The notes beneath the pieces are model-generated. The model saw only the letters and a program-made list of their open reading frames with translations, was not told the DNA's origin and made no database searches. The position numbers and the translations under genes were made by a program. Below, piece after piece: positions 50,439-59,193 of a stretch of DNA of 64,000 bases. The stretch is from an uncultured Poribacteria bacterium (GTDB lineage Bacteria; Poribacteria; WGA-4E; WGA-3G): the NCBI GenBank assembly GCA_951828515.1, contig OX639992.1, positions 3,946,217 through 4,010,216 on the forward strand. The letters run 5' to 3'. How positions within the stretch are numbered: position 1 is the stretch's first letter; each line of letters begins with the position of its first letter.

Positions 50439-52334
50439 CTACCTTACCTGTGTGCCGAGGGGCATTTCTGTTTCAAGGGTTGCCAAAACTACCGAGTCAC
50501 CGCTCCCCGCGAGAACCATACCGTGTGATTCGACGCCACGGATTGTTGCGGGTTCTAAATTCGCGACGACTATTACTTGTTTACCCACCAGTACTTCGGG
50601 TTTATAGTGTTCGGCAATTCCAGCGACCAATTGTCGTTTTTCAGTACCGAGGTCTACCTGCAGCTTGAGAAGTCGGTCAGCCCCTTCAATCGGTTCAGCA
50701 CTGAGGATACGCGCCACCCGCAGATCCAATTTTTGGAAGTCGGCAAAGGGGACAAGGCTTGATGTTTCCTTTCCCTTCTTCTGCTTGGGTTGCGTTGCTT
50801 CTTTGGGTTGCGGTTGTTTCTGTTTCTTGACATCGACACGCGGGAAAATAGGTTCGCCCCTACTGACTGTCAGTCCTACAGGTAAACGTCCCCATTCTGC
50901 GACGGTATCAAATTCCGCTAAACCGATCTGCTTCTGAATCTTCTCAGCCGTGTCCGGGATGAACGGTGAGATCAGGACAGAAATGAACCGCAGTGCCTCT
51001 AAACTATTGTAGAGGATCGTGCCCATTCTCGGTTTGGTCTCAGGCTTCGCGAGCGTCCAGACCTGCGTTTGTTGGACGTACCGATTGATACGTCTGACGA
51101 ATTCCCAGATGGTTTCCAATGCCGCGTCAAAGGCAAACGCTTTTATGTCTTCGTCTAATGTATCCACTGTCGTCTGCGCCATCGCCGTGATTTCATCATC
51201 AAATTCACCGGGAGTTGTCGGTCCGGGAATCCCATCAAAGTTCTTATTCACTAAACCGAGAACTCGATTGAGTAGGTTACCGAGATCGTTCGCGAGATCA
51301 GCATTGTAGCGGGCGTGCAAACGAGCGGGACGGTAATCGCCGTCGTTTCCGAAGCTAAATTCACGCAGGAGATAATAACGGAACGCATCCAATCCGTATT
51401 TCGCGATGTCTGCATCCAGATCAACGAAAATACCGCGCGTTTTACTCAACGCTTCGCCATCTTTTGTCAAAAAACCGTGTGCGATAATCTGCTTCGGAAG
51501 TGGCAGGTCTACAGCCATCAACATTGCGGGCCAGATCAGCGCATGGAAGCGGGTGATGTCCTTCCCCATCATGTGGACATCCGCGGGCCAGAAAGTGTGA
51601 TACTGCTCACTATCGGTTTCATAACCGAGTGCTGTCATATAATTCATTAATGCCTCGATCCAGACGTAGACGATATGCTCAGGATCGAACGGCAAAGAAA
51701 TTCCCCACGAGACGGAGGAACGAGAGATGCTTATATCTTCCAATCCAGAGTTGAGGACGCTCAGGAGCTCATTGCGCCGAGCGGCAGGGTAGGCAAAGTC
51801 TGGATTCTCGTGGAAATGCGCGAGTAAACGGTCTTGATACTTAGAAAGCCTGAAGAAATAGTTCTCCTCTTCGAGCCATTCTAAGGGCAATTTATGAATA
51901 GGGCAGGTCTTTTCGTCTGTCAATTCTTTTTCAGGAACAAACCGCTCGCAGGGGAGGCAATAGTATCCTTCATAAGTCCCTTTGTAGACATCCCCACTCT
52001 CGTAGAGGGCGGTGAGGAATTTCTCCGCGCCGCGCTTGTGCATATCGCTTGTCGTGCGCATGAAGATGTCGTGCGAGATATTCAACCGTTTCCAAAATTT
52101 GATAAATGTAGGTGCTATTTTATCGCAATAATCTTGCGGGGTAAGCCCTGCCTTTTCAGCGGCTTTATGTATCTTTGCGCCGTGCTCATCAACACCGGTC
52201 AAAAAGAACACCTCATCGCCTTTGAGTCGGTGATAGCGCGCCAAAGTATCTGCGACAATGGTACTATAACCGTGTCCCGCATGCGGTTCATCGTTGACGT
52301 AGTAGATGGGTGTGGTGATATAAAATGCGCTCAT
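50439..52334 (-). CDS. metG: Methionine--tRNA ligase
   Basis: 631 residues. Charges tRNA-Met. HIGH-type motif is HAGHGYS near residue 19. Connective zinc region: YYCLPCERFVPEKELTDEKTCPIH is abbreviated here to its key Cys residues. The KMSKS loop reads EALSKTRG, keeping the second Lys but not the first. Anticodon-binding helical domain about 380-500. A Lys/Gln-rich linker (KKQKQPQPKEATQPKQKKGK) leads to a C-terminal tRNA-binding EMAP-like domain (KLDLRVARILSAEPIEGADRL...MVLAG) that dimerises the enzyme. Start has AAGGAAA. First gene of a pair with the AddB-like gene. Confidence 0.96.
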   Translation of the reverse strand: MSAFYITTPIYYVNDEPHAGHGYSTIVADTLARYHRLKGDEVFFLTGVDEHGAKIHKAAEKAGLTPQDYCDKIAPTFIKFWKRLNISHDIFMRTTSDMHKRGAEKFLTALYESGDVYKGTYEGYYCLPCERFVPEKELTDEKTCPIHKLPLEWLEEENYFFRLSKYQDRLLAHFHENPDFAYPAARRNELLSVLNSGLEDISISRSSVSWGISLPFDPEHIVYVWIEALMNYMTALGYETDSEQYHTFWPADVHMMGKDITRFHALIWPAMLMAVDLPLPKQIIAHGFLTKDGEALSKTRGIFVDLDADIAKYGLDAFRYYLLREFSFGNDGDYRPARLHARYNADLANDLGNLLNRVLGLVNKNFDGIPGPTTPGEFDDEITAMAQTTVDTLDEDIKAFAFDAALETIWEFVRRINRYVQQTQVWTLAKPETKPRMGTILYNSLEALRFISVLISPFIPDTAEKIQKQIGLAEFDTVAEWGRLPVGLTVSRGEPIFPRVDVKKQKQPQPKEATQPKQKKGKETSSLVPFADFQKLDLRVARILSAEPIEGADRLLKLQVDLGTEKRQLVAGIAEHYKPEVLVGKQVIVVANLEPATIRGVESHGMVLAGSGDSVVLATLETEMPLGTQVR

Positions 52335-52534
52335 TGTATTTCCTTTTAAGGCTCTAATTTAAATTGTGTTGATAATTTGTTAAAATTATATCATGAGAAA
52401 GCCTGTCTGTCAATCTGTCTTTCTCCATTATGCTTTAGGAGATTCTGTTCCGATTTCTATGTCTATGAGCAGGTCGTTCCGATAGGTGGAAAAAAGGTAA
52501 AGTCGCAGTTTAGGTGAAGTTAATTGTGGGATAG

Positions 52535-52557
52535 GGGTGCGGTTGGCAACCACACCC
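52535..52557. repeat. Hairpin repeat (GGGTGcGGTT/AACCaCACCC)
   Basis: Imperfect 10-bp stem with one mismatch, close relative of the copy at 40845; between convergence-free same-strand genes, just after the lipoprotein stop. Confidence 0.6.
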
Positions 52558-52579
52558 GCATAGATTGGGTTTGTGGGTA

Positions 52580-53803
52580 CTATCTGTCGATCTCAAGTTC
52601 TCTACGTTCCACAGTTCGTGAGACTGTTTTATAAAGGATTATCTGTCCATCACGAATTGTGTGAATTGCAACGCTTTTAATAGGGTGGCGATCTGCATCG
52701 TAGCCAGCGATAGCCGCCGCGCCTTGATAATCCGTAATATTGGCTAAGGCATCCCGAACCGCATCAGGTTCTAAGGTTCCTGCATTTTCCATTGCGATAG
52801 CCAATGCCGACATTGCATCGTAACCCCAAGCTGCAGGACCATCTGGAGGCATCATGAACATTGCTGTGTAAGCCTCAACAAACGATGCCGCATCCGGGGA
52901 TTCCGCGCTGAAATCTCTGACAAAATAAGAACCTTCCAACGGCGTGTTATCATCTAAGGTGCCGAGAAGTTTCTCTGGTTCATCCCACCCGTCGCCGCCG
53001 ATAAAGATAGATTCAATGCCCATCTCTCTGGCTTGCGCCATCACCAACGGAACCTCTGGGTTAAAACCGGAGATAAACAGGGCATCTGGGGCTGCGGCTT
53101 TAATGTTCATCAACTGCGCCTCAAAAGTCCGATCACCACGTTGATAGATTTCGCTACCGACAATCTCTCCACCAGTTTTCAGTAAATTTTCTTCAAAGGC
53201 ATCGGCGACATTCTCCGAGTAGACATCGCTGGTTTGCAGTAAAATCGCCGCAGTTTTCACATCAAGTTCATCTTCCTTCGTCACGAATTCTGCCATTGTT
53301 GCTGCCTGTGCTGACGACGGTGCAACAATGAGGAAAACAAACTCACCTCCAACAGTCGTCACATTCTGACCGGACGAAGCAGGAATCATGGGACGGCGCA
53401 GTTGGGTAACAACGGGACCAACCTGCTCAGAATTGGTTGAGAAAAGGGGACCCAGCAGTGCAACAACACCTTCCTGCTCGATCAATTCCCGTGCGAACCT
53501 GATACTTTCTGCGGCATCCGGTAAGTCGCGTGTGCCCTGATTATCCCTAATGAGAAACTCAACCGGCATTTCAAGCACACCGCCACTATCGTTGATTTGG
53601 GACTTGGCAAGTTCAGCACCTTTCGTGAAACTGACGGCGAAGCCTGATGGTTGAATCACACCGATTTTAACCGTCTGGACAGCCTCGGGAGTTGAAGTCG
53701 CAGGACTTACCACTTGCCTCGCTTCATCACAACCTGAAAGATAGACAACCAATATTGAAATTAAGATTATGAGTGTCAGTGTAAGGGTTTTCAAGTTTAT
53801 CAT
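52580..53803 (-). CDS. LivJ-type ABC substrate-binding lipoprotein (periplasmic binding protein family 6)
   Basis: 407 residues. Lipoprotein signal with lipobox LSGC at about residues 22-25 (LIILISILVVYLSGCDEA). The mature part begins VQTVKIGVIQPSGFAVSFTKGAELAKSQIN, the family opening. Then PLFSTNSEQVGPVVTQLRRPMIPASSG and AWGYDAMSALAIAMENAG. Binds branched-chain amino acids or an aromatic/amide-type ligand. No Liv permease or ATPase genes adjoin, so it may serve a distant transporter or sensor. A separate transcription unit between metG and holB. Confidence 0.9.
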   Translation of the reverse strand: MINLKTLTLTLIILISILVVYLSGCDEARQVVSPATSTPEAVQTVKIGVIQPSGFAVSFTKGAELAKSQINDSGGVLEMPVEFLIRDNQGTRDLPDAAESIRFARELIEQEGVVALLGPLFSTNSEQVGPVVTQLRRPMIPASSGQNVTTVGGEFVFLIVAPSSAQAATMAEFVTKEDELDVKTAAILLQTSDVYSENVADAFEENLLKTGGEIVGSEIYQRGDRTFEAQLMNIKAAAPDALFISGFNPEVPLVMAQAREMGIESIFIGGDGWDEPEKLLGTLDDNTPLEGSYFVRDFSAESPDAASFVEAYTAMFMMPPDGPAAWGYDAMSALAIAMENAGTLEPDAVRDALANITDYQGAAAIAGYDADRHPIKSVAIHTIRDGQIILYKTVSRTVERRELEIDR

Positions 53804-53972
53804 TGGTCCTCCGATTTAGTCTTAAAGTTGAAAAAATACTTCAAATTCCAACCAGTGATGGGAGTCTACCAGCACCTCTGGATACTGTCAAGGGAATTGC
53901 AAAATTAACTCTGGGTTATCTAAGTGTTGGCGAACTGGCGTGCGATGGATTACACCATACAGACTTGTTGCC

Positions 53973-54935
53973 CTAAGACGTTTTGAGTAATTTTAAGCAC
54001 ATTACCTCTAAAGCCAAGGTAGCGTTCGTGTTTGTATTTTCAAGGAGGGATTTGGTGTCAAAGATGGTTTGGATGGCTTGCTGTATGCGTAAGTGAGAAT
54101 AGTAGGGAACGATGGCGCGGAGCTCCTCAAGAGAGTAAATGTGCGTTATTAATTCGTTGGGCGCGCCTTGTTGTAGAAAGAGTAGATCTCGGTACCATGT
54201 GACTAACTCGCCTATAGTTTCAGGGTTATTTTTAAAGTCTTCGGCAAGTCTGAAAGCGGCTAATCGATCCGTCTCTCTCAGGATTTCCGGTACTTTCTCT
54301 GCAAGTGAATCACCTTTTTCAAGTTGCGTAAGTACTGTGCCGACTGAGCCTCCTGATGCAATTGCGAGTGCTGTTGCTTGTTCTGGTGCCACTGAGTACC
54401 TCTCTACTAAGATTGCGGCTAATTCCTGCGTCGGCATCGGATGAAACTGGAGAATTTGGCATCGGGAACGCGTTGTGGGGAGCAGTGCTTGGGCGTTTGA
54501 CGTGAGTAAAATTAAAACGGATGCCGCAGGGGGTTCCTCCAGTGTCTTAAGTAAGCAGTTCTCGGCTTCTAAATTCATCCGATCTACGTCCGTCAAAATG
54601 TAAATTTTTCGACTCGCTTCAAGAGGCTCATAGATAACTTGTCTTTGCAACTCTCGAATTTGTCCGATTTTCAGTAGACTGCCTTCAGGTCGAATGAACT
54701 GTAGGTCAGGATGGTTTCCCGAATCTACCTTTCGACAGGCGAGGCATGTTCCACAAACTGTCGGGGGTTGTGCCTCTTGTTGACAAATGATTAATTGTGC
54801 AAAGTAGCGAGCGACCGTTTCCTTTCCGACGCCTGCTGCTCCGACGAAAAGGTATGCTCCAGCAATACGTCCGGATGCGACGGTGCGCTGGAGTTGCTCA
54901 ATAATCTGTTGATGTCCAATGATTGAGTTCTGCAC
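53973..54935 (-). CDS. holB: DNA polymerase III subunit delta'
   Basis: 320 residues from a GTG preceded by GGAGGAAA. Clamp-loader AAA+ subunit. P-loop GAAGVGKETVA (the final Ser/Thr is Glu, so ATPase function is doubtful, as usual for delta'). Zinc module CQQ...CGTC-LAC. Walker-B-like ILTDVDRMNLEAENCLLKTLEEPP and sensor LLTSNAQALLPTTRSRCQ are clear. It follows tmk on the same strand, the common tmk-holB order, but a 136-bp MITE separates them. Confidence 0.92.
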   Translation of the reverse strand: MQNSIIGHQQIIEQLQRTVASGRIAGAYLFVGAAGVGKETVARYFAQLIICQQEAQPPTVCGTCLACRKVDSGNHPDLQFIRPEGSLLKIGQIRELQRQVIYEPLEASRKIYILTDVDRMNLEAENCLLKTLEEPPAASVLILLTSNAQALLPTTRSRCQILQFHPMPTQELAAILVERYSVAPEQATALAIASGGSVGTVLTQLEKGDSLAEKVPEILRETDRLAAFRLAEDFKNNPETIGELVTWYRDLLFLQQGAPNELITHIYSLEELRAIVPYYSHLRIQQAIQTIFDTKSLLENTNTNATLALEVMCLKLLKTS

Positions 54936-55020
54936 TTTTCCTCCAAGACGAGAGAAACCATTGTGACTTAGAGATCGCTCCTACACACTGACAGGCAGGC
55001 ACCTTTAACTTCAGCGATAT

Positions 55021-55156
55021 TATAGTAAAACCCATAATTAAGTTTACACTCTGTAATGCGGCGAGGTTAGGGGGAAACGCCCTATCAAAAACACCTCGCC
55101 AGCAATGTGGGTTTTGTGTTTTCGAGAGTGTGCAAGTATTTTCGGGCTTTACTATA
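55021..55156. mobile_element. MITE copy 3 (TATAGTAAA family, 136 bp)
   Basis: Almost base-for-base the same as copies 1 and 2. Inserted between tmk and holB, probably inside an ancestral operon. Confidence 0.85.
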
Positions 55157-55180
55157 ACAATCGCAATTCGTAGACCTCAC

Positions 55181-55795
55181 CTACCATGTATAGTCTTCGT
55201 ATTCGGCTAAGACCTCGGCGTGAATGGCATCTGGCGACTGTGTAGCGTCTATCAGTTTGATGCGATGTGGGTTCGCCTTCGCGACGGATAGGTATCCTGT
55301 GCGAACCTTTCGGTGAGATGCCAACGATTCTTTGTCCAGACGGTCGCGAGCTATCTCTGCGTGTTGTTGGCGTGATGTTCCGATCTCTGGAGGTAGGTCG
55401 AGGATAAAGGTGATATCAGGAGTTAAGCCGCCAGTCGCAATGTGATTTAATTGGTGAATAAAGGAAAGGTCAATACCGCCGCGATAGCCTTGGTAAGCCA
55501 CAGTAGCATCAATAAACCTATCACAGATGACAGTCCGGTTTGCGTCTAACGCTGGGCGTATCCGTTCATCTACGTGTTGTGTGCGTGCGGCGGCAATGAG
55601 AAGCAATTCTGTCATGGGGGTTATGTCGTCTGATGCCAGAAAGATGTCGCGTATCCGTTCAGAAATGGGGGTGCCGCCAGGTTCACGGGTGAGTACAACG
55701 TCCGGTCCCAGCGCGGTTGCCAAACGCTCTGATTGCGTTGACTTACCTGCTCCTTCTATGCCTTCAAATGAAATAAAAATTCCGCGTCGTGCCAT
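55181..55795 (-). CDS. tmk: Thymidylate kinase
   Basis: 204 residues from the ATG at 55795 (MARRGIFISFEGIEGAGKST), with AGAGGAAA upstream; a longer open frame runs into the lactonase gene and is spurious. Phosphorylates dTMP to dTDP. P-loop EGIEGAGKST (11-20), dTMP-binding TREPGGTPISERIRD and DRFIDATVAYQGYRGG. It starts 10 bases after the lactonase stop and is followed by a MITE and holB. Confidence 0.95.
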   Translation of the reverse strand: MARRGIFISFEGIEGAGKSTQSERLATALGPDVVLTREPGGTPISERIRDIFLASDDITPMTELLLIAAARTQHVDERIRPALDANRTVICDRFIDATVAYQGYRGGIDLSFIHQLNHIATGGLTPDITFILDLPPEIGTSRQQHAEIARDRLDKESLASHRKVRTGYLSVAKANPHRIKLIDATQSPDAIHAEVLAEYEDYTW

Positions 55796-55805
55796 TTTCC
55801 TCTTT

Positions 55806-56819
55806 CTATACAAAAAGTACCCACATTGGGCTTTCCCCAACTGTATAGTTGCCAATCGGTGCCAACGTTCCGCTTTCCCGATTAATGCGGTAGGTAGCGA
55901 GTTTACCTGATCCCTGGCCACCGACAAAGAGAAGGGTGCCGGTTGCGTCAATATTGAAAACGCGCGGCGTAGGTTCGGTTAACCGATGCCCGATAGCACT
56001 GAGTTTCCCACTCTCTGCGTCGATTGCGAATTCTGCGATGCTGTCGTGCCCCCGATTAGAAACATAGAGAAATTTTCCCTGTGGATCAACGTGAATCTGC
56101 GCACAGGTATTATCCCCATCAAAATCCGCGGGGAGTGTAGACAAATCTTCCTGCAAGTCCATCAAGATTCCTGGGTGTTCTTCTTCCTCAAGAGTGTATG
56201 CGGAGACGCTCGACCCTTGTTCGTTTGAGAAATAGAGGATCGGTTTGCTCGGATGGAAGCAGAAATGCCGGGGTCCGATCGGGGCACCCGGATTGAGGTT
56301 TCCAACGGGGTTTTGTGTGAGGGTGCCTGTTCCCGCATCGAATTGGAACTGATAGATAGCGTTTCGAGGCACGGTATGCGGCACAAACGCAAACCGATTT
56401 GAGGCATCCGTTTCGATGCAGTGTGCGTGTATATCGGTCTCAACGGTCTGAAGCGGCTCACCTTGGACGGTTTTATCGTCGCCGATAGTATGCACAGTAA
56501 CCTTGCCAGCACCGTAATAGGCGGAAAGTAGGAAATTACCAGTTTTGTCAATTGCGATATAACAGGTATCCGCGTCCAACGGCACTGTTCGCAAGTGGGT
56601 GAGATGTTTTGTCTCTTCATTGATGCGGAAACTTGCGATTTCTCTGCTTGATCGTAGTCCAGCGTAGAGATAGTTACCACATAGTGAGCGTGCTAACGGA
56701 CCGGGAGAACCGCTGACATTGATATTTTCCTGAAATTCAATGTCGCCGCTGGAGACATCCAGTGTGTAAATGGCGATTCTGTTTTCTCCTGCTATGGAGA
56801 GATAGACGTGTGTCTGCAT
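55806..56819 (-). CDS. Lactonase-family beta-propeller protein (6-phosphogluconolactonase YbhE-like)
   Basis: 337 residues from the ATG at 56819 (MQTHVYLSIAGENRIAIYTLD). The frame remains open upstream through the structured intergenic element, as it does before ilvC, but that part is not protein-like. Seven-blade propeller typical of YbhE: NYLYAGLRSSREIASFRI, HAHCIETDASNRFAFVPH, PRHFCFHPSKPILYFSNEQG, TCAQIHVDPQGKFLYVSNRG, PRVFNIDATGTLLFVGGQGS. May hydrolyse 6-phosphogluconolactone in the pentose phosphate pathway, though many family members have other roles. It leads the lactonase-tmk-(MITE)-holB run. Confidence 0.88.
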   Translation of the reverse strand: MQTHVYLSIAGENRIAIYTLDVSSGDIEFQENINVSGSPGPLARSLCGNYLYAGLRSSREIASFRINEETKHLTHLRTVPLDADTCYIAIDKTGNFLLSAYYGAGKVTVHTIGDDKTVQGEPLQTVETDIHAHCIETDASNRFAFVPHTVPRNAIYQFQFDAGTGTLTQNPVGNLNPGAPIGPRHFCFHPSKPILYFSNEQGSSVSAYTLEEEEHPGILMDLQEDLSTLPADFDGDNTCAQIHVDPQGKFLYVSNRGHDSIAEFAIDAESGKLSAIGHRLTEPTPRVFNIDATGTLLFVGGQGSGKLATYRINRESGTLAPIGNYTVGESPMWVLFV

Positions 56820-56825
56820 ATTTTT

Positions 56826-56976
56826 AATTTTCCTTGCGGAGAAACGAAGTGCGTCTAAACTATCAACTGCGTTTCTCAAGGGTCGCCTGCGCCGTTGTTG
56901 CAGGCTTGCGATTGTGTTTACGCGAAAACCTGCTGCGCGTAAGCATAGCGGAGCGCAGTCAAGTGCCCATAAATTA
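56826..56976 (-). promoter_or_regulatory. Structured intergenic element, copy B (thiolase-lactonase)
   Basis: Runs from the thiolase stop codon to the lactonase ribosome site. Hairpin CTGCGC/GCGCAG (56933-56938 with 56953-56958). Hairpin GCCTGC/GCAGGC (56885-56890 with 56900-56905) with the same loop as copy A. After 7 bases comes hairpin GAGAAACG/CGTTTCTC (56839-56846 with 56870-56877), which differs in sequence from copy A yet pairs perfectly. Tail CCGCAAGGAAAATT is shared. Confidence 0.6.
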
Positions 56977-58155
56977 AAAACTGAAAATACCAGCGGCACC
57001 CATGCCTCCGCCGACACACATTGTTACCATGCCGTATCGGTGATTTTGCCGTCGTATTTCGTTAATCAAACTTACCGTGAGTTTGGTGCCTGTGCAACCG
57101 AGTGGATGTCCCAAGGCGACTGCACCACCATTGACGTTCACCTTTTCGGGGGGTAATTGCGCCTCTTGAATTACAGCGATGGCTTGTGCAGCGAATGCTT
57201 CATTTAACTCTATGACATCTATATCGGCTAAAGTTAATCCGGCGGTTGCGAGTGCCTTAGGGATTGCCGGAACCGGTCCGATTCCCATGATTTCGGGAGC
57301 AACGCCCGCTGTGGCGTAACTGACGAAACGGACTAAAGGATCGTAACCTTCTGTGTTCGCTCGCGCCTCGGACATGAGGACAACAGCGGCAGCACCATCG
57401 CTCATTTGGGAAGCGTTGCCGGCGGTTACAGTGCCATCTACATGAAAGACAGGTTTCAGAGATGCCAATGCTTCTGGCGACGTATCCCGGCGCGGTCCCT
57501 CGTCCGTATCAAACACGAAACAGGTAGTTTCAGACGTATTTTCCAAATCAAAGTGCGTTTCTTCTACTGTCAGCGGCACGATTTCTGCTTTGAATTTACC
57601 CGCATCAATCGCTGTGATTGCCTTGCGATGGCTCTGGTATGCATAGGCATCTTGGACACCGCGAGATATATCATACTTTCGCGCCAAGTTTTCAGCGGTC
57701 AATCCCATACTGAGGTAGGCATCAGGGGCATGTTCTATGAGCGTAGGGTTCGGCGAGAGGTTGACCCCAAACGGTACTTGACTCATACTCTCCACACCAC
57801 CAGCAATGACCACTTCCGCACGCCCAGATAGAATCTGTTCCGCACCCATCGCTATCGTCTCTAAACCAGATGCACAGAATCGGTTAATTGTCAGAGCAGG
57901 GACGGAAACAGGAAACCCAGCGCGTAAACTGGCGATACGGGCGACATTGTAACCCTGTGCTCCCTCATGTGTGGCACATCCGATGATGACATCGTCTACG
58001 GCATCCAGATCGAAGTGTGGAAGTTTCTCAACCGCTCCGCGGAGGGCAGTCGCAGCGAGTTCATCTGGACGGGTGTTTTTGAGTGTTCCTCTCCCCGCTC
58101 TACCTACGGCTGTTCGCGCCGCAGATACGATAACCACGTCTGGTGTCGTTGCCAT
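56974..58155 (-). CDS. Acetyl-CoA acyltransferase (thiolase)
   Basis: 393 residues. Cleaves 3-ketoacyl-CoA with CoA in beta-oxidation, or condenses acetyl-CoA. Nucleophile Cys94 (NRFCASGLETI), His350 (GGAVALGHPLGCTG) and Cys380 (MCVGGGMGAAG) are all present. The C-terminal GIFSF is slightly unusual but complete. Its ATG overlaps the stop of the enoyl-CoA hydratase gene (shared base at 58155), so the two are translationally coupled. That context favours a beta-oxidation (FadA-type) role. Confidence 0.94.
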   Translation of the reverse strand: MATTPDVVIVSAARTAVGRAGRGTLKNTRPDELAATALRGAVEKLPHFDLDAVDDVIIGCATHEGAQGYNVARIASLRAGFPVSVPALTINRFCASGLETIAMGAEQILSGRAEVVIAGGVESMSQVPFGVNLSPNPTLIEHAPDAYLSMGLTAENLARKYDISRGVQDAYAYQSHRKAITAIDAGKFKAEIVPLTVEETHFDLENTSETTCFVFDTDEGPRRDTSPEALASLKPVFHVDGTVTAGNASQMSDGAAAVVLMSEARANTEGYDPLVRFVSYATAGVAPEIMGIGPVPAIPKALATAGLTLADIDVIELNEAFAAQAIAVIQEAQLPPEKVNVNGGAVALGHPLGCTGTKLTVSLINEIRRQNHRYGMVTMCVGGGMGAAGIFSF

Positions 58156-59129
58156 TACTTTTTACCTCTCTGGAGCGTTGCTTCTATCCTTGCGTGAGTT
58201 TCCGCCTTTCCACAAAGACTGAGGAATACTTCATGCTCCAAGTCGAGCAGATATTGTTCGGTGACGAATTGGGGGGTTGAAAGCGCGCCACCGCAGAGAA
58301 CGAATGCTAATTTATTCGCAAGATACTGTGTATAGTCGTCGATAGTCCCCGCTTCGCGAAGGAGGTGTGTTTGTAGATCGAGCCGAGCGATTCCTTCTTC
58401 ACCGAGCACAAGTATCTGCGGCGGTTCCGGTGGACGATAATCTGCTTTGTGCAGTGAGAGCACAAGTTCTTTAGCATCCTCAAAATGCCCCTCTTGATCT
58501 GATGAAATGGCATCGGTGCGTCGAAGGTAACCGAGTTCCACTGCATCCGTGGCGTTCCGTGAAACCTTCGATTCACGGAGCGTATCAAAAGCCTTATTCA
58601 CATGGGGAAATAGCGTCTGAATCGGTGCAGTCGGAGACTGTCCTTCGAGACATCGAAATGCCATCTCTTTCGTGCCACCACCACCCGGAATTAGCCCCAC
58701 GCGGAGTTCAACGAGACCGAGGGAACTCTCAGTAAAAGCTTGTACTGCATCAGCACCGAATGCGAGTTCGCAACCCCCACCGAGTGCCATACCTGCTGTT
58801 GCCGCGACGACCGGCTTTGATACCGTCCGAAGCCGTGTGCAAACGGCTTGTAGTTTTCGGAGTGTTGTTGAAATTGCGTCCCAATTTTTGCTTTTGGCAC
58901 GCTCCAACAGGAGAATAAGATTGAGTCCCACCGAAAAATTCTTCGCTTCTGTGGCGACAATCATACCTGTCCAATGGGTTTCTATTTCATCCAACGCGGC
59001 ATCAAACATCTCCAGCATTCCGTCCCCTATGATGTTCAATTTGCTATGCAGTTCAAGCCGGGCGATGCCATCACCGATGTCTATCAGACTGGCATCTGTA
59101 TTGGAGATGATAGGTTTAGGGGCTGTCAT
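58155..59129 (-). CDS. Enoyl-CoA hydratase/isomerase family protein
   Basis: 324 residues. Crotonase core about 15-190 with oxyanion-hole segments NFSVGLNLILLL and GMALGGGCELAFGAD, then LGLVELRVGLIPGGGGTKEM with the region of the second catalytic acid. The ~130-residue extension resembles the hydratase-side part of FadB/FadN-type fusion enzymes. The usual 3-hydroxyacyl-CoA dehydrogenase half is missing from the gene and from the window. The first catalytic Glu position (EL in GCELAF) is conserved. Coupled to the thiolase gene. Confidence 0.88.
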   Translation of the reverse strand: MTAPKPIISNTDASLIDIGDGIARLELHSKLNIIGDGMLEMFDAALDEIETHWTGMIVATEAKNFSVGLNLILLLERAKSKNWDAISTTLRKLQAVCTRLRTVSKPVVAATAGMALGGGCELAFGADAVQAFTESSLGLVELRVGLIPGGGGTKEMAFRCLEGQSPTAPIQTLFPHVNKAFDTLRESKVSRNATDAVELGYLRRTDAISSDQEGHFEDAKELVLSLHKADYRPPEPPQILVLGEEGIARLDLQTHLLREAGTIDDYTQYLANKLAFVLCGGALSTPQFVTEQYLLDLEHEVFLSLCGKAETHARIEATLQRGKK

Positions 59130-59193
59130 TTTTAAGGTGGACCTCTCAATAATTTACCTTAGAGGAGTTCCGAAGCTGCCTGTCAACTGAAGG

